DNA from: Clostridium sp. CS001
Lineage (GTDB): Bacteria; Bacillota; Clostridia; Clostridiales; Clostridiaceae
Assembly: GCF_020443565.1 (NCBI RefSeq)
Contig: NZ_JAIZZN010000023.1
Span: 1-64,000 of the forward strand
Direction: 5' to 3'
Length of the DNA: 64,000 nucleotides
The translations under genes and the position numbers were made by a program. This document shows positions 43,982 through 53,414 of this stretch, in pieces. Position 1 is the stretch's first letter. Every line of letters begins with the position of its first letter. The notes under the pieces are model-generated. The model did not search any database, was not told the origin of the DNA, and worked only from the letters and a program-made list of their open reading frames with translations.

Positions 43982-44593
43982 TTAAACATCTTTTTCACCT
44001 AAAATAAGTCTAAGAACCATATTAGCTTGATGATTTGCAACTATACATACCCTTGGTGCTAAGGGTTTATATCCTAGATTTATATCAGAAAATTCATCAC
44101 CACAGACATAAAAATTTTTTCTAACTTTTCTTGTTTTAATTGAATTGCTTGAAAAATGTGATGCCATACCAGATCCAGTTACTACAGCTTTACTTGGCAT
44201 TTTTATAAGTACAGTGTTAACTAATATAGCCTTGCTTTGAGAATCATCAAAGGCTTCAACTACAATATCTACATCTTTAAACAACTGCTCTATATTAGTT
44301 TCATCCACAAACACATTAGTAATTTCAATATCCACATCAGTACTAATATCCTGTAATACATCCTTTAGAGCCTCTGTTTTGAGCATTCCAATGTGTCTTA
44401 AGAAATATTGTTGCCTATTTAAATTGCTTTTTTCCACTTTATCAAAATCTACAAGCACAAGTTTTCCTATACCTATTCTTGTTAAAGCTACTGCAACATT
44501 TGAACCAAGCCCGCCAAGTCCTGCAATACCAACTGTAGCATTTTTAAGTTTTTTCGTTATTTGATCCATAGACATCATATAAGTATTGTCCAC
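43982..44593 (-). CDS. thiF: Sulfur carrier adenylyltransferase ThiF
   Basis: A 203-residue E1-like protein that activates the ThiS C-terminus. The ATP-binding GIAGLGGLGSNVAVALTRIG, VLVDFDKVEKSNLNRQQYF and the ADDS-like VEAFDDSQSK stretch are family signatures. It is shorter than E. coli ThiF and lacks the C-x-x-C zinc pairs of larger members, as in clostridial ThiF. It sits between thiS and thiG in the operon. Confidence 0.94.
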   Translation of the reverse strand: MDNTYMMSMDQITKKLKNATVGIAGLGGLGSNVAVALTRIGIGKLVLVDFDKVEKSNLNRQQYFLRHIGMLKTEALKDVLQDISTDVDIEITNVFVDETNIEQLFKDVDIVVEAFDDSQSKAILVNTVLIKMPSKAVVTGSGMASHFSSNSIKTRKVRKNFYVCGDEFSDINLGYKPLAPRVCIVANHQANMVLRLILGEKDV

Positions 44594-44596
44594 TTT

Positions 44597-44791
44597 TTAA
44601 CCACCTCCCACAAAACTTAGAATTTCTATGCTATCTGTTTCATAAAGTTTATGAGTTCCGAAGTTTTCCTTTGCTATAATCTCATAGTTTACGTCTACAA
44701 CTACTTTTTCACTGCAAAGATTCAAATTTGCAAGCAAGGTAGTTATGGTTATTTCATTTTCAAACTTCATTTCATTACCATTGATTATCAT
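44597..44791 (-). CDS. thiS: Sulfur carrier protein ThiS
   Basis: A 64-residue ubiquitin-like protein ending in the required Gly-Gly (FVGGG). It begins MIINGNEMKFENEITITTLL behind GGGGGTGAAATC. It carries sulfur as a C-terminal thiocarboxylate to ThiG. It is the first gene of the operon downstream of the riboswitches. Confidence 0.94.
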   Translation of the reverse strand: MIINGNEMKFENEITITTLLANLNLCSEKVVVDVNYEIIAKENFGTHKLYETDSIEILSFVGGG

Positions 44792-44821
44792 GATTTCACC
44801 CCCAAACTAATATTCATGAAA

Positions 44822-44851
44822 ATAAAAATGCAAGCCCATAGAGAGCTTGCA
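44822..44851 (-). terminator. Terminator of the promoter-distal TPP riboswitch
   Basis: On the minus strand TGCAAGC pairs with GCTTGCA and is followed by TTTTTATT. It lies between riboswitch 1 and thiS; an upstream alternative hairpin (TATAC/GTATA) could act as antiterminator. Confidence 0.85.
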
Positions 44852-44877
44852 ACAATATACAAATGTATAGTTGTAAA

Positions 44878-44982
44878 ACACTCCCTACGTTGGAATTACC
44901 CAAATCAGGTTATGAGGGTCAGAGACAACATCTCTTTCTCAGCTTATGAAGCACATTTTCATGTGACTATTAAGCTCCCCTT
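44878..44982 (-). promoter_or_regulatory. TPP riboswitch 1 (THI box), proximal to thiS
   Basis: On the minus strand the aptamer shows GGGGAGCTT, GCTGAGAAAG, then ACCCTCATAACCTGATTTGG and CCAACGTAGGGA, which match the conserved TPP-binding core (CTGAGA, ACCTGATCTGG, GCGTAGGGA). It is followed by its own terminator, so thiamine pyrophosphate would stop transcription into thiS. Confidence 0.95.
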
Positions 44983-45077
44983 GTTTTATACATACTTAAA
45001 TATAACTTGTTATAATGCTAATTTTTTATGCTTAGTTATATTTTAAGATGTTAACTTATTAAATTTTAGTACAAAGT

Positions 45078-45110
45078 AAAAAGAAGCTTAACCCTTAGGC
45101 AAAGCTCCTA
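45078..45110 (-). terminator. Terminator of the promoter-proximal TPP riboswitch
   Basis: On the minus strand AGGAGCTT pairs with AAGCTTCT (one G-T pair) over a 12-nt loop, followed by TTTTT. It lies about 45 bases after riboswitch 2. Confidence 0.75.
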
Positions 45111-45151
45111 CAAAATCTATTATAACAAAACAATCATAATAATTATCGCAA

Positions 45152-45240
45152 ATAACTTTCCTACGGTAGTGCGAACTACATCAGGTTCAGAGGGTTAGAT
45201 TAGTATAATCTTCTCAGCCAAATTGGCGCCCCTAGTTAAT
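45152..45240 (-). promoter_or_regulatory. TPP riboswitch 2 (THI box), promoter-proximal
   Basis: On the minus strand it reads TAGGGGCGCC, GGCTGAGAAG, AACCCTCTGAACCTGATGTA and CACTACCGTAGGAAAGT, again with the TPP core (CTGAGA, ACCTGAT, CGTAGG). It precedes riboswitch 1 in the same transcript, giving two aptamer-terminator units in tandem. Confidence 0.95.
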
Positions 45241-45287
45241 CTTATTCATTTTTCATGCCAATAATAACCAAAATATCACTTCAAACT

Positions 45288-45316
45288 ATTATAGTATTGA
45301 AATACTATTTTGTAAA
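45288..45316 (-). promoter_or_regulatory. Promoter of the thiamine operon, with internal dyad
   Basis: On the minus strand TTTACA (45316-45311) and TATAAT (45293-45288) are 17 bp apart. The spacer and -10 overlap the dyad ATAGTATT-GA-AATACTAT (45292-45309), which may bind a regulator or just be AT-rich symmetry. Confidence 0.75.
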
Positions 45317-45531
45317 GGTTTTCTTTGAAACATAAATAAACTTTATGGAAACTTATAACTTTAAACATGCCGCGTGGATGGTGCTTAAATTAAAGGAAAT
45401 CTTAGTTAAGTATAGAATATATATCCTACGGGCTTATTTTAAAAAAGTTTAGGATGTGATTATCAAAATTTAAAAATGATTTATGTTAATGATTTACATT
45501 AAGAATTTATCTAAATTTGGGGGCGATTTAT

Positions 45532-48468
45532 ATGGAATTTAAAATTAATAATTTGTATTATGGTTTTCAGTTATTAGAAGAAAGTAAGATTGATGAAATT
45601 CAATCAGTAGCTAGAATATTTAAACATATTAAAAGTGGGGCAAGACTTATACATTTAGAAAACAGTGATGATAATAAACTTTTTTCAATTGGATTTAGAA
45701 CAACACCTACAGATAGTACTGGAGTGGCTCACATTCTAGAGCATTCTGTGCTTTGTGGTTCAAGCAAATTTAAAAGTAAAGACCCATTTGGTGAAATTGA
45801 GAAGAGTTCTTTGAATACATTTTTAAATGCAATGACTTACACTGATAAAACTATTTATCCAGTTTCAAGTAGAAATCAGATGGATTATATGAATTTAATG
45901 AATGTGTATTTAGATGCAGTTTTGAATCCAAATATTTATACAAATCATGAAATACTGCGTCAAGAAGGTTGGAGATATGAAATAGATCCAGCTACAAATA
46001 AAATGATTTGTAAGGGTGTAGTATATAGTGAAATGCAAGGGGCGCTGTCGTCACCAGAGGAAGTTATTTGTAGCAACATATATAGTTCTTTATTTCCCAA
46101 TACTACCTATGCATTTGTTGCAGGTGGAGACCCTGAAGTGATACCAGAGCTTACTCAAGAGAATTTTGAACAATTCCACAAGAAATTTTATCATCCATCT
46201 AATAGTTATATATTTTTATATGGAGATCAAGATTTAAATAAGTGTCTTGAGTTCATAGATCGTGAATATCTTATGGAGTTTGATAGTATAGAAATACCTT
46301 CAAATATAGAAGATGTTGAAGCATTTACAAGTATTGTAGAGCAAACTTTTGAGTATTCTATTAATGAAGAAGAGGATGAAAAAAATAAAACTTTTTTAGC
46401 TTTAAGCTTTGCCTGTGAAAATACAACTAATGCGCAAGAATATTTAGCTATGAAAATACTTTACAATATGTTTATTAAGTCCTCTGCATCTCCTATAAGA
46501 ATAGCCTTACTTAAAGAAGGAATAGGGGAGTGCATGCTTACAATTGATGACATGAATATGGACCCAACTAAAAAAGACATGTTCGTAGTAGCAGTTAAGA
46601 ATACAGAAGAAAGTAAAAAGCATGAATTTAAAAATGTTATTTTTGATACACTTAGAAATCTTGTGAAAAATGGTATTGATAAAAATCTACTAGAGGCCTC
46701 TATAAATTCAATTGAATTTGAACTACGTGAAGCAGATCCATCGAGAATCGCTAATAAGGGAATTAAATATAATGAGTGGGTATTAAATGGTTGGGTTTAT
46801 GACGGCGATCCTCTTGCTCATCTAAGATATGAAGAAAATCTAAATAATATAAAAGCATCTATAAATAATAATTATTTCGAAAACTTTATTGAAAAATATA
46901 TGATTAAAAATTCTCATTACTCACTAGTGATTCTAAACCCTAAAAAGGGACTAGAGGAAATGAAAACAAGGGCTTTAGACGAAAAACTTCAAAATTACAA
47001 AGCAACGCTTTCAGATAAAGAGTTAAAAGAACTAAACGTGAGAAATGAAAAATTAAAAGAGGGGCAAGTTACTGTAGACACACAAGAAGCTAAAGAAACT
47101 GTTCCTAGACTCCCTATAAGTGAAGTATGTAAAAAAGCAGAAGAACTTCCACAAGAAGTGGTAAGCGTTCAAGGTGTAACCGTACTTAAGCATGATATTT
47201 ATACAAATAAAATAGCATATATAAATTTATTATTTGATGCAAGTGTTATAGAAGAAAAATATACTCCATACATTGCACTTTTAGGAAATCTTCTAGGGGA
47301 GCTTGATACGAAAAAGAGATCATATTCAGATCTCATTACTGAAATTCATAAAAATACTGGTGGGATAACCTTTGAAAATGAGATTTATTCTGAAAAAAAT
47401 AATGCAGAAGCATATCATCCTAAATTTATTATTAAATCAAAAGTAATTTCAGAGAATATCCCTGCTTTACTTCAGTTAATTAATGAAATAATTAACTCCA
47501 CTGTGTTTGATGATACAAGTAGAATTAAACAGGCAATTCAAGAGATAAAATCAAAGCTTCAAATGAAAATCATAAATGCAGGGCATTCTGTTGCAATTAC
47601 TAGAGTATTTTCTAAATTCTCTTATGTAAATAAATACAAAGACATGACCACTGGGGCTCTATACTACCAGTTTATTTGCAACTTAGAAAAGACCTTTGAA
47701 GATAATATTGATGAGTTTAGAACAAATCTTAAAAAAGTATATGAAACCATTTTTAATAAAAATAATTTACTTATTTCGGTGGTTGGATCTGAAAGTGAAA
47801 GCAATAAATTAGTTTCTAATATTAATATTATTTTGGATAATATAAAAACAGATAAATTAAAAAATATTAGTGCTTCGTGGCAACCATCAAAAGAAGTCGA
47901 AGGCTTAATTACAGCTAGTAATGTACAATTTGTGGCTAAAGGATTTAATTTTGCAGAACTTGGCTACAAGTACTCAGGAAAAATGAGAGTTATGGAGAAA
48001 ATTTTAACTAGTGAATATCTTTATACAAGAGTTCGCCTTCAAGGTGGAGCTTATGGTTGCTTTATTAATATGAATAAAGACGGCAGTTTAGCTTTTGCAT
48101 CTTACCGGGACCCAAATCTTACACAAACTATAAACACTTATAACCATGCATATAAGTTCTTAGAGACTATAGCCTTTACGCAAAAGGATATGGAAAGTTT
48201 CATAATTGGGACAGTAGGACAGGTATACAGGCCACTGACACCTGATAAAAAGGGTGAAAAAGCAGTTGTAAATTACATTTGCAATGTATCGTACGCCGAT
48301 ACTCAAAAGGAACTAGATGAAATTTTAAGTACAACTGTTGAAGATGTAAAATCTTATGCAAAAATGATTAAATTGGGAATGGATGAAAATTACTGCTGCG
48401 TAGTTGGTAATGAAGGTAAAATAAAAGAAAATAAAGATATGTTCGATAAGATAAGTATGTTATTGTAA
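45532..48468 (+). CDS. M16C family metalloprotease, presequence-protease-like
   Basis: A 978-residue cytoplasmic protease starting at the ATG behind GGGGGCG. The inverted zinc motif is HILEH (H67, E70, H71) in SVLCGSSKFKSKDPFGEIEK context, and the distal glutamate is in the GVVYSEMQGAL segment. The MMNVYLDAVLNP-like block NVYLDAVLNPNIY is characteristic of PreP/Cym1. It has the usual four-domain length and degrades short unfolded peptides. It is divergently arranged with the thiamine operon; a terminator follows. Confidence 0.93.
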   Translation: MEFKINNLYYGFQLLEESKIDEIQSVARIFKHIKSGARLIHLENSDDNKLFSIGFRTTPTDSTGVAHILEHSVLCGSSKFKSKDPFGEIEKSSLNTFLNAMTYTDKTIYPVSSRNQMDYMNLMNVYLDAVLNPNIYTNHEILRQEGWRYEIDPATNKMICKGVVYSEMQGALSSPEEVICSNIYSSLFPNTTYAFVAGGDPEVIPELTQENFEQFHKKFYHPSNSYIFLYGDQDLNKCLEFIDREYLMEFDSIEIPSNIEDVEAFTSIVEQTFEYSINEEEDEKNKTFLALSFACENTTNAQEYLAMKILYNMFIKSSASPIRIALLKEGIGECMLTIDDMNMDPTKKDMFVVAVKNTEESKKHEFKNVIFDTLRNLVKNGIDKNLLEASINSIEFELREADPSRIANKGIKYNEWVLNGWVYDGDPLAHLRYEENLNNIKASINNNYFENFIEKYMIKNSHYSLVILNPKKGLEEMKTRALDEKLQNYKATLSDKELKELNVRNEKLKEGQVTVDTQEAKETVPRLPISEVCKKAEELPQEVVSVQGVTVLKHDIYTNKIAYINLLFDASVIEEKYTPYIALLGNLLGELDTKKRSYSDLITEIHKNTGGITFENEIYSEKNNAEAYHPKFIIKSKVISENIPALLQLINEIINSTVFDDTSRIKQAIQEIKSKLQMKIINAGHSVAITRVFSKFSYVNKYKDMTTGALYYQFICNLEKTFEDNIDEFRTNLKKVYETIFNKNNLLISVVGSESESNKLVSNINIILDNIKTDKLKNISASWQPSKEVEGLITASNVQFVAKGFNFAELGYKYSGKMRVMEKILTSEYLYTRVRLQGGAYGCFINMNKDGSLAFASYRDPNLTQTINTYNHAYKFLETIAFTQKDMESFIIGTVGQVYRPLTPDKKGEKAVVNYICNVSYADTQKELDEILSTTVEDVKSYAKMIKLGMDENYCCVVGNEGKIKENKDMFDKISMLL

Positions 48469-48472
48469 TTTC

Positions 48473-48510
48473 AAAAGGGACTGCCGTGAACACTGGCATG
48501 TCCCTTTTCT
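48473..48510 (+). terminator. Bidirectional terminator
   Basis: AAAAGGGAC-T-GCC pairs with GGC-AT-GTCCCTTTT between the protease gene and the convergent ABC operon. Confidence 0.88.
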
Positions 48511-48539
48511 TAACTTATGTGTCTTTTAGAAACCCTTTT

Positions 48540-49154
48540 TTAAATGACCTTAGAAGGTTTTGCTGACAACATAATAAGCTCATCTCCTAGATATTTAGCT
48601 TCATTTATGTCATGGGTAACTATAATACATGTGCGTTTTTCTTTTTTTCTTAAATTTATGAAGCAATCCATTACGTTTTGTTTTGTTTCCATATCTAGTG
48701 ATTTAAATGGCTCATCCATTATGAGCAGCTTTGAGGAATATGTAAAGGCTCTAATTATTGCAACTCTTTGCCTCATACCTCCGCTTAATTTATTGGGATA
48801 ATAATCAATGTAATCCAACATGTCTACAGCCTTTAAATAGCTTGTAATAATTTCGTTTCGTTTATCTTTGGGCATTTTATCTTTAAGAACGAACTCTAAA
48901 TTTTCTTTAACAGTTTTCCACTCAATAAGTCTATCCTCTTGGAAAACATAGCTTATACTTTCATCCTTAAATCCTAAAACTTCGCCGGAGTCAAAATCTA
49001 TGGCACCGCTCAATATGTTTAAGAGGGTAGTCTTTCCACAACCTGATGGACCTAAAATACAGGTTACAGCGCCTTCCTTAAACTCAAGGTTAAGGTTATC
49101 TAAAACCTTTAAATTATCATAATTCTTATACAAATTTTTAACACCATATTTCAA
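48540..49154 (-). CDS. ABC transporter ATP-binding protein, NitT/TauT type
   Basis: A 204-residue ATPase: Walker A GPSGCGKTTLLN near residue 35, Q-loop YVFQEDRLIEW, signature KLSGGMRQRVAI and Walker B KLLIMDEPFKSLD, then an H-loop VTHDINEA. It energises import with the permease and binding protein coded just upstream on the minus strand; the start overlaps the permease stop by 4 bases. It is short, ending soon after the H-loop, which is usual for this subfamily in clostridia. Confidence 0.93.
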   Translation of the reverse strand: MKYGVKNLYKNYDNLKVLDNLNLEFKEGAVTCILGPSGCGKTTLLNILSGAIDFDSGEVLGFKDESISYVFQEDRLIEWKTVKENLEFVLKDKMPKDKRNEIITSYLKAVDMLDYIDYYPNKLSGGMRQRVAIIRAFTYSSKLLIMDEPFKSLDMETKQNVMDCFINLRKKEKRTCIIVTHDINEAKYLGDELIMLSAKPSKVI

Positions 49155-49912
49155 ATATTATCACTCCAATTATACATTTTAATATTTAAAAGCTTGATTA
49201 GTTTTTCTAAAATAACTACTGAAATAACTATTATTATGATCCATGCAAATACCCCTGAGGTGTTAAGGTACATTTTTTCTAGTTGAAGGGCGCTACCTAT
49301 GGAGTATTTAGGTTGACCCAGCACTTCTCCAGCAATAACTACTTTTAAATTAAGTCCTAAAGCAGAACTCATAACTCTATTAATATTCATTAGAATATTG
49401 GGAATATATATATCTTTAATAACTGTCCATTTTTTAACCTTATAAAGCCTTGCCATATCAACTATTTTAGGATTTACATTTAGAACTCCAGCTAAAACAC
49501 TTTCGTATAATATTGGGAAAACTATAATAAATCCTATAAGTATTGGTGCACTATCATTGTTTAACCATATAAGTGCAAGCATAATAACCGCCATAGTAGG
49601 TACCGCTTTTAAGAAAGCTAGTATAGGTATCATAAAATTGTATACAGTCTTTGAGATGCTTCCAATTACCCCAAAAAACAATGCTAAAAAAAAGGAAATT
49701 AAGAAGCTTATAAGGCTTCTTAATAAAGTTGCACACATTATTGATATAAAGCTTTTATCTTTAATGATAGTTATTAAACTTAATATAGTACTTTTGATAG
49801 ATGGAATTATTACTTCATTACTTACAATATTTGAAGCAATTGCCCATAATAAGATTAAACCTATTATAGAAACCGCTACATACTTACTATTTTTGCATGT
49901 ATAATCCTTCAT
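49151..49912 (-). CDS. ABC transporter permease, NitT/TauT type
   Basis: A 253-residue protein with about six membrane helices and the BPD-transport loop EAA-like motif (DMARLYKVKKWTVIKDIYIPNI, G about 20 residues before). It overlaps the end of the binding-protein gene by 26 bases. Members transport nitrate, sulfonates, or thiamine precursors such as HMP. No THI-box precedes the operon, so a thiamine role is only a possibility. Confidence 0.92.
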   Translation of the reverse strand: MKDYTCKNSKYVAVSIIGLILLWAIASNIVSNEVIIPSIKSTILSLITIIKDKSFISIMCATLLRSLISFLISFFLALFFGVIGSISKTVYNFMIPILAFLKAVPTMAVIMLALIWLNNDSAPILIGFIIVFPILYESVLAGVLNVNPKIVDMARLYKVKKWTVIKDIYIPNILMNINRVMSSALGLNLKVVIAGEVLGQPKYSIGSALQLEKMYLNTSGVFAWIIIIVISVVILEKLIKLLNIKMYNWSDNI

Positions 49913-50906
49913 CTGGTAGCTTTCCTCCTATAGACTTAGATTCAAATTCAAATAAAGCTTTAAAATAAACCTCATAATCCTTTATTGAATCCTTAATGTC
50001 TACATATTTAATATTTGCTCTTGTTATGGATTTTTGAACAATTTCTTTAGTCATACTAAATTTCAATTCTTGTGCATATTCACCAAGTTTCTCTGGGTTT
50101 TTGTTAGCCCATTCTATACTTTCCTTATATTTAACCAAAAATTCTTCTACAAATTCTTTATTGTTTTCTAATAAATCTTTTTTAATTATTAAACTAGATT
50201 GAGGATATCCATTAGCGTTTCCAGTAATCTTTGTCCATTCTTCATTTAAATTAAAGATTATTTTTATGTCTGGTTTTTTCATTGTTACATTTGTGAGCAT
50301 TGGCTCTGGGATTACTGCTATTTTACTTTTTCCTGAAATAAATGTTGGTGCAAGCTCTGTTGCTGAATTAAGGTAAGTTATAGTTACATCTTTGTCTGGG
50401 TTTATGCTATTCTTTGACAAAATATATTTAAACACTATGTCTGGAGTTAATCCCTTTCCTATGTTGTGGATCTCTTTTCCTTTTATATCATTAAAAGCTT
50501 TTATATCTTCTGTGCTTATTAAGAAAAATGATCCCCAGCCTCCAGTAGCTGCGAGTTTGTATGGCATATTTTTATTATATGCTTGTGCTGCCAAATTTGA
50601 TGGTACAATAGCGATATCTGCTTCACCACTTAAAACCTTAGAAACTAACGCATCTGGTGTCTTTTGAAGTTCATAACTTATAGTTATATTCTTATTAATA
50701 CTTGGATTTTCTTTTACTAGCTTAGCTATAGTTAAAGCTGGAATTCCATCTGGATAAAACACTTTTAAACTCTTAGCTTCGACTTTCTGCTCTTGCTTAA
50801 CTTCTGGTTTAACTTCTTTTTTAGTTTCTTCTTTTTTAGCTCCACAAGCTGTAAAGGCTGACATTGCAAATAAAACACTTAAAATTATGCTTAGTTTTTT
50901 CTTCAT
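49887..50906 (-). CDS. ABC transporter substrate-binding lipoprotein, SsuA/NMT1-like
   Basis: A 339-residue lipoprotein: signal peptide KKKLSIILSVLFAMSAFTAC with the lipobox cysteine at residue 21, then a charged Lys/Glu linker (residues 24-45). The mature part has the TauA/SsuA-type pattern: LKVFYPDGIPALTIAKLVKE, SGEADIAIVPSNLAAQAYNK and YILSKNSINPDKDVTITYLN. It delivers ligand to the permease downstream. The ligand is not evident. Confidence 0.92.
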   Translation of the reverse strand: MKKKLSIILSVLFAMSAFTACGAKKEETKKEVKPEVKQEQKVEAKSLKVFYPDGIPALTIAKLVKENPSINKNITISYELQKTPDALVSKVLSGEADIAIVPSNLAAQAYNKNMPYKLAATGGWGSFFLISTEDIKAFNDIKGKEIHNIGKGLTPDIVFKYILSKNSINPDKDVTITYLNSATELAPTFISGKSKIAVIPEPMLTNVTMKKPDIKIIFNLNEEWTKITGNANGYPQSSLIIKKDLLENNKEFVEEFLVKYKESIEWANKNPEKLGEYAQELKFSMTKEIVQKSITRANIKYVDIKDSIKDYEVYFKALFEFESKSIGGKLPDEGLYMQK

Positions 50907-51083
50907 AAAAATTCACTCCTCTTAATATATTTAAATTTGTAACTAACTGATGATATAAATTTAAAAACATGTTAACTTTGGAAAAATGTTTCCACTATCC
51001 AATACTATTTTACATCCATATTCATGTTTAGACAAACCTTTATAATTATTATATTAAAAAAGTTTAATAAAGTAATAGCAATA

Positions 51084-51114
51084 TATAAACTTGTACGGTA
51101 TAATTGAGTACAAG
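51084..51114 (+). promoter_or_regulatory. Inverted repeat around the -10 of the Fic gene promoter
   Basis: CTTGTAC (51090-51096) and GTACAAG (51108-51114) flank TATAAT at 51099-51104. A regulator bound here would block transcription of the Fic gene. A -35 at TAGCAA (17 bp upstream of the -10) is weak. Confidence 0.5.
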
Positions 51115-51173
51115 TCAAAAAGCTTAGTTCATTAATTTAAAAGATGCAAAATTCAACAAGAAGTGAGGTAAAT

Positions 51174-52175
51174 ATGAGCGAAAAAGGTTATGTTCCACCT
51201 TATACAATAACAGATAAAACAGTAAATTTGATCTCTGATATTACTGAAATAATAACTAAAATCACAATAAATGATAATATGAGTAATAATCCAAGGCTTC
51301 GTAGGGATAATCGTATCCGTACGATTCATGCCTCGTTAGCTATAGAAAATAATTCTTTGTCCTTGGATCAGGTTACCGACATTATCAATGGAAAACGAAT
51401 TCTTGGAGCACCGGATGAAATATGTGAAGTTAAAAATGCATTTGAAGCATATAACAAACTTTTAGAGTTAGACCCCTATAATGTAAATCACATACTGTTA
51501 GCTCACAAAGTATTAATGAATGAGTTGACAACGGAAGCTGGAACATTTCGAAGTGGTGGCGTAGGGATATTTGCTGGAAAGCAGCTGGTTCATATGGCAC
51601 CTCCGGCAAAACAAGTACCACATCTGATTAAGGAATTAGTAGATTGGGCAAAAGGAGCAGAGGTCCATCCGTTAATTCAAAGTTGTGTATTTCACTATGA
51701 ATTTGAATTTATTCATCCATTTGCTGATGGTAATGGCAGAATGGGTAGAATGTGGCAGACTCTGCTACTTTATAAATGGAAGTCTTTGTTTGGTTGGCTT
51801 CCCATAGAAACATTAATTAGGGAACGTCAAGAAGAATATTATAAGGTACTTGGTGAATGTGATTACAGTTCCGATTCAGGTAAATTCGTGGAGTTTTTAC
51901 TTAAAACTATCTATGATGCTTTATGTGAAATAGTAGATACCGAACAAGTCTACGTACAAGTAACCGAACAAGTTGAAAAACTGTTAGCAACTATGGATGA
52001 TAAGGAATATTCAACTAAAGAAATCATGGCATTGATGGGGTTAAAACACAGGCCATCTTTTAGAGAAAATTATTTGTTACCGGCACTAGAACTAGGATAT
52101 ATAGAAATGACAATACCAGATAAGCCCAATAGTAGTAAGCAGAAATATCGTTGTATAAAATACGTAAAAAGATAG
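51174..52175 (+). CDS. Fic family protein
   Basis: A 333-residue protein starting at the ATG behind AGTGAGG. The Fic active-site motif is HPFADGNGRMGR near residue 185, matching HPFx(D/E)GNGRxxR, so AMP transfer to a target hydroxyl is expected. An inhibitory-helix motif may be TIHASLAIENNSLSL (S-x-x-x-E-x-N) near residue 60, the intramolecular class. A winged-helix domain (YSTKEIMALMGLKHRPSFRE) ends the protein. It is the common Fic-HTH type; the target is unknown. Confidence 0.93.
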   Translation: MSEKGYVPPYTITDKTVNLISDITEIITKITINDNMSNNPRLRRDNRIRTIHASLAIENNSLSLDQVTDIINGKRILGAPDEICEVKNAFEAYNKLLELDPYNVNHILLAHKVLMNELTTEAGTFRSGGVGIFAGKQLVHMAPPAKQVPHLIKELVDWAKGAEVHPLIQSCVFHYEFEFIHPFADGNGRMGRMWQTLLLYKWKSLFGWLPIETLIRERQEEYYKVLGECDYSSDSGKFVEFLLKTIYDALCEIVDTEQVYVQVTEQVEKLLATMDDKEYSTKEIMALMGLKHRPSFRENYLLPALELGYIEMTIPDKPNSSKQKYRCIKYVKR

Positions 52176-52291
52176 TCCTTTAAGCATCTAAAAAAAAGGT
52201 AAAAACAGCAAAAACAATGTCAAACAAAGTTATTAAGTAACGTTAGATTTTCTTGCAGGAAACTATAAAAACTTATATAAGGAGTGTATAC

Positions 52292-53284
52292 ATGAATAGC
52301 TTAGATAGATTAAAAGCAGGGGACTCAATTGGTATTTTTTCACCATCATCCCCAATAACATATACATGCCCTATAAGATTTGAAAGGGCAACAGAGTATT
52401 TAAAGAACAAAGGTTTTAAAATTATTGAAGGAGCACTAACATGTAAGTATGACTACTACAGATCTGGTAGTATTAAAGATAGGGCGGAAGAACTAAATGC
52501 TTTAATAAGAAACCCAGATGTTAAATGTATTATATCCACAATAGGGGGTATGAATTCAAATTCAATTCTTCCTTATATAGATTATGATGCATTTAAAAGA
52601 AACCCCAAAATAATAATAGGATATTCAGATGTTACTGCAATCTTACTCGCGATTTATGCAAAAACGGGAATACACACCTATTATGGTCCTGCACTTGTGG
52701 CATCCTTTGGAGAGTTTTCACCTTTTGTTGATGATACCTATGAATATTTTAAAGAACTACTTATAGATGAAATCAAACTGCCTTATACTTTAAAAACACC
52801 AGCATTTTGGACAGAAGAATCCATAGATTGGGAAACACAGGATAGAGCAAAAATTCAAAATGAAAATCACTTAATCACGGTTTATAATGGAATTGTGCGT
52901 GGAAGATTGATTGGTGGGAACTTAAATACAATGCAGGGATTTTGGGGCAGTGAATATATGCCTGAAATAAAGGATGGCGATATCCTTTTTATAGAAGATT
53001 CACTTAAAGACCCTGCCACTATTGAACGAAGTTTCTCTTTACTAAAGGTAAATGGAGTATTTGATAGAGTTTCAGGAATCATACTTGGAAAACACGAATG
53101 CTTTAATGACTGTAAAACCGGTAAGAAGCCCTATGAAATATTATTAGAAGTCTTAGGTGATAAAAAGTTGCCATTTATAGCCGAGTTTGATTGTTGTCAT
53201 ACCCATCCAATGCTTACCTTGCCAATAGGTTGCATGGTGGAACTAGATGCTACAAATAAGAAAATAACTATTATTGAAGATTAG
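52292..53284 (+). CDS. S66-family LD-carboxypeptidase, MccF-like
   Basis: A 330-residue protein starting at the ATG behind AAGGAGTG; an earlier in-frame start lacks a site. DSIGIFSPSSPITYTCPIRF at the start, IIGYSDVTAILLAIYAKTGI with the nucleophile serine, and late FIEDSL and HTHPMLTLPIG holding the catalytic Glu and His are S66 marks. It cleaves the L,D bond of tetrapeptides in cell-wall recycling or, in the MccF branch, inactivates microcin-type peptide-nucleotide antibiotics. MccF-like function is possible from its length. Confidence 0.9.
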   Translation: MNSLDRLKAGDSIGIFSPSSPITYTCPIRFERATEYLKNKGFKIIEGALTCKYDYYRSGSIKDRAEELNALIRNPDVKCIISTIGGMNSNSILPYIDYDAFKRNPKIIIGYSDVTAILLAIYAKTGIHTYYGPALVASFGEFSPFVDDTYEYFKELLIDEIKLPYTLKTPAFWTEESIDWETQDRAKIQNENHLITVYNGIVRGRLIGGNLNTMQGFWGSEYMPEIKDGDILFIEDSLKDPATIERSFSLLKVNGVFDRVSGIILGKHECFNDCKTGKKPYEILLEVLGDKKLPFIAEFDCCHTHPMLTLPIGCMVELDATNKKITIIED

Positions 53285-53414
53285 CTAAACATGACTTAAA
53301 TCATATAGTTAAAAGATAGTATTTTACTTGAATTAATGGTATATTTAAATGAAATAAATATTATAGGCTTTAAAAACAACAGAAATTAAAGCATTTGCGA
53401 TAGGGGAGATTCAT

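Noticed and set aside
44651-45046. Plus-strand open frame of 131 codons
   Set aside because: It is antisense to thiS and to TPP riboswitch 1 and its terminator; it shows no coding features.
50907-51080. Leader of the NitT/TauT ABC operon searched for a THI-box or another riboswitch
   Set aside because: No conserved CTGAGA/ACCTGAT-type core or other known aptamer was visible, so linking the transporter to thiamine would be guesswork.
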